A stretch of 64,000 nucleotides of DNA from NCBI RefSeq assembly GCF_026968045.1, contig NZ_JAPVBQ010000002.1:112933-176932 (forward strand). The letters run 5' to 3'. The stretch comes from Modestobacter sp. VKM Ac-2977. Its GTDB lineage: Bacteria; Actinomycetota; Actinomycetes; Mycobacteriales; Geodermatophilaceae. This document shows positions 62,931 through 64,000 of this stretch, piece by piece. The number at the start of each line of letters is the position of its first letter. Within the stretch, counting starts at the first letter, position 1. Made by a program: the position numbers and the translations under genes. Under the pieces are notes generated by a model. The model made no database searches and was not told the DNA's origin. It saw only the letters and a list, made by a program, of their open reading frames with translations.

Positions 62931-63533
62931 TCAAGGCCGCCAGTTCTGCAGCGCGACGTCGGCGATCAGCTGGAGGTCCTGGCGGCTGACGCCACTGGCG
63001 GCCTGGACGGCGATGCCGAAACCCACCGCCATGACGTAACGCGCCAGGCTCTGCGGGTCGGCATCCGACGGGAGGTCCCCCTCCTTGACAGCTCGCCGAA
63101 AGCGCTCCGCCAAGCGGTCGCCGGCATCGTTGCGCCAGCCGGCGAGCACGTCGTGCGCGGCCTGGCCTCCACTGCTCGACGCAAGTGCGCCCTGGACACC
63201 CAGACATCCGGCCGGTCCCTCCGGAGGGGTTGTAGCCCGAACCGCTCCATCGAAGAACGCCGCCACGACCTGCCGCGCCGTCGGCTCCTCCAACGCCCGC
63301 AGACCATAGGAAGCCGGTCCCTCCGTGTAGCGGTCCAAGGCTCGACGGAAGAGCTGCTCCTTGCTGCCGAACGCCGCGTAGAAGCTCGGCTTGGAGATGC
63401 CCATGGCGCCGGTCAGGTCGGCGAGACTGGCTCCTTCATAGCCCCGCTCCCAGAACAACCGAACTGCAACATCGAGCGCCTCATCGACGTCGAACTCCCT
63501 GGGGCGACCGACGGCACGTGGGGAATCACCCAT
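62931..63533 (-). CDS. TetR/AcrR family transcriptional regulator
   Basis: 200 aa. N-terminal HTH (ALDVAVRLFWERGYEGASLADLTGAMGISKPSFYAAFGSKEQL, about residues 18-62) and a variable ligand domain with a Cys (PAGCLGVQGAL). It probably represses the downstream aldo/keto reductase gene and itself, in response to an aldehyde or other electrophile (inference). TACGAT lies 7 bases before the ATG, a leaderless promoter. Confidence 0.92.
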   Translation of the reverse strand: MGDSPRAVGRPREFDVDEALDVAVRLFWERGYEGASLADLTGAMGISKPSFYAAFGSKEQLFRRALDRYTEGPASYGLRALEEPTARQVVAAFFDGAVRATTPPEGPAGCLGVQGALASSSGGQAAHDVLAGWRNDAGDRLAERFRRAVKEGDLPSDADPQSLARYVMAVGFGIAVQAASGVSRQDLQLIADVALQNWRP

Positions 63534-63540
63534 ATCCTAA

Positions 63541-63546
63541 ATCGTA
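63541..63546 (-). promoter_or_regulatory. -10 element of the TetR gene (leaderless)
   Basis: TACGAT on the minus strand, seven bases before ATG 63533. Confidence 0.5.
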
Positions 63547-63708
63547 CGCCCCGGTACAGAAAGCGGCTGGCGGGATGCACCTCTCCCGTGTGACCGGCCC
63601 GGGCGCCGCGAGCAGCCGGCCCACTCCCCCGTCACAGGACGCACCAGCGACCTCATCGCCCCAGCACAGCGGGAATCCATGGCCGATGCAGCCTCGAGCT
63701 CGTTGCTG

Positions 63709-64000
63709 TCAGCTCAGGATCAGGCGCCGCCCGAGCACGTCCGTGCTGGTGGACACGGTGCCGACGTCTCGGAGGACACGTGGTCGGAAGGTGACCCGGT
63801 CGAACGCCTCGACGGACGCCCGGAGCGAGCGCTCGCTCTCGGCAGCGCCATCGACGTAGTCGAAGACCATCCGGGGCGCGCGCCGGCGGCGAGCTCGCGC
63901 AGATCGCCGATGTCGGCGGCCTGCGCGAGCCTCGTGGTGGTCGTCGGCAGGGTGGGGACGGGCGGGAGCATCGGGCGCAGCTCGCGCCACCGGGGGCGAC
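63709..64000 (-). pseudogene. Broken alpha-hydroxy-acid oxidase (lactate oxidase/LldD type) N-terminal fragment
   Basis: At the right edge, RWRELRPMLPPVPTL then RLAQAADIGDLRELAAGA match the N-terminus of FMN-dependent lactate oxidases/monooxygenases. The match continues in another frame as MVFDYVDGAAESERSLRAS and TFRPRVLRDVGTVSTSTDVL, then stops at LILS. The shift fits a 1-base loss in the GC run at about 63872-63888. The protein ends after about 100 residues of an expected 370-400, so it is a pseudogene unless both defects are sequencing errors. The start lies beyond the window. Confidence 0.75.

Overview
This is a very GC-rich window from an actinobacterium. The markers are a complete Pup-proteasome locus (pafA, pafB, pafC, prcA, prcB, pup, dop, ARC/Mpa), the mycothiol gene mshC, HelY, TatAC and the DUF3866, DUF3090 and SCO1664 families. 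Gene order from about 12.5 to 50.5 kb matches, from memory, the Mycobacterium tuberculosis stretch from Rv2089c (pepE) to Rv2136c (uppP). Gene content and style suggest the Geodermatophilaceae (Blastococcus, Geodermatophilus, Modestobacter), but the genus is inference.

Layout. 0-5.6 kb: a lysine-degradation locus. Minus-strand kdd, a YtcJ-type amidohydrolase and kamD (cut by the left edge) are divergent from kamA. 5.6-12 kb: GNAT acetyltransferase, lipase maturation factor, PlsC-like acyltransferase, YbdK-type ligase, an integrase-like orphan and an Rv2578c-type radical SAM protein. 12-24.7 kb: Lrp regulator, M24 peptidase, 5'-3' exonuclease, DUF4333, helY, lipid kinase, tatC-tatA, pafC-pafB, DUF3866 and an SDR. 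25-34.8 kb: the pupylation/proteasome block with an embedded EndoVII-type HNH gene between pup and prcB, then trmI and a Fe-S RecB-like nuclease. 34.8-39.5 kb: HAD hydrolase, sortase plus CHRD surface protein, copC-copD. 39.5-50.5 kb: metH, PAC2, dgt-mshC, VOC, SCO1664, DUF3090, histidine phosphatase and uppP. 50.6-59.4 kb: aldo/keto reductase, RecD-like helicase, YeaQ-type protein, DUF2470 protein sharing an iron-box region with rpsD, small proteins, quinone reductase, SDR and M20 peptidase. From 59.4 kb: tRNA-Leu(GAG), a truncated integrase, a Gfo/Idh oxidoreductase, aldo/keto reductase, TetR regulator and a broken lactate-oxidase-type gene, which together look like a decaying integrated island.

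Three sequence-level patterns stand out. First, seven copies of a roughly 60-bp hairpin element lie at gene 3' ends, several touching the stop codon. Their inner sequence is conserved, while the terminal stems differ between copies yet stay complementary, and one copy was tandemly duplicated together with the end of the neighbouring gene. Second, at least ten genes have a -10 hexamer TANNNT exactly 6 or 7 bases before the start codon, which points to leaderless transcription and settles several start codons. Third, a G33-C15 tract near 36.4 kb looks like a sequencing artefact rather than real DNA.

Functionally, Pup here ends in Gly-Gly-Glu, so it can be ligated by PafA without Dop deamidation. 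Dop would then act mainly as a depupylase, with the ARC ATPase feeding substrates to PrcAB and PafBC as the damage-responsive regulator pair. The kam/kdd genes are the first steps of lysine fermentation, found here in a probably aerobic lineage.
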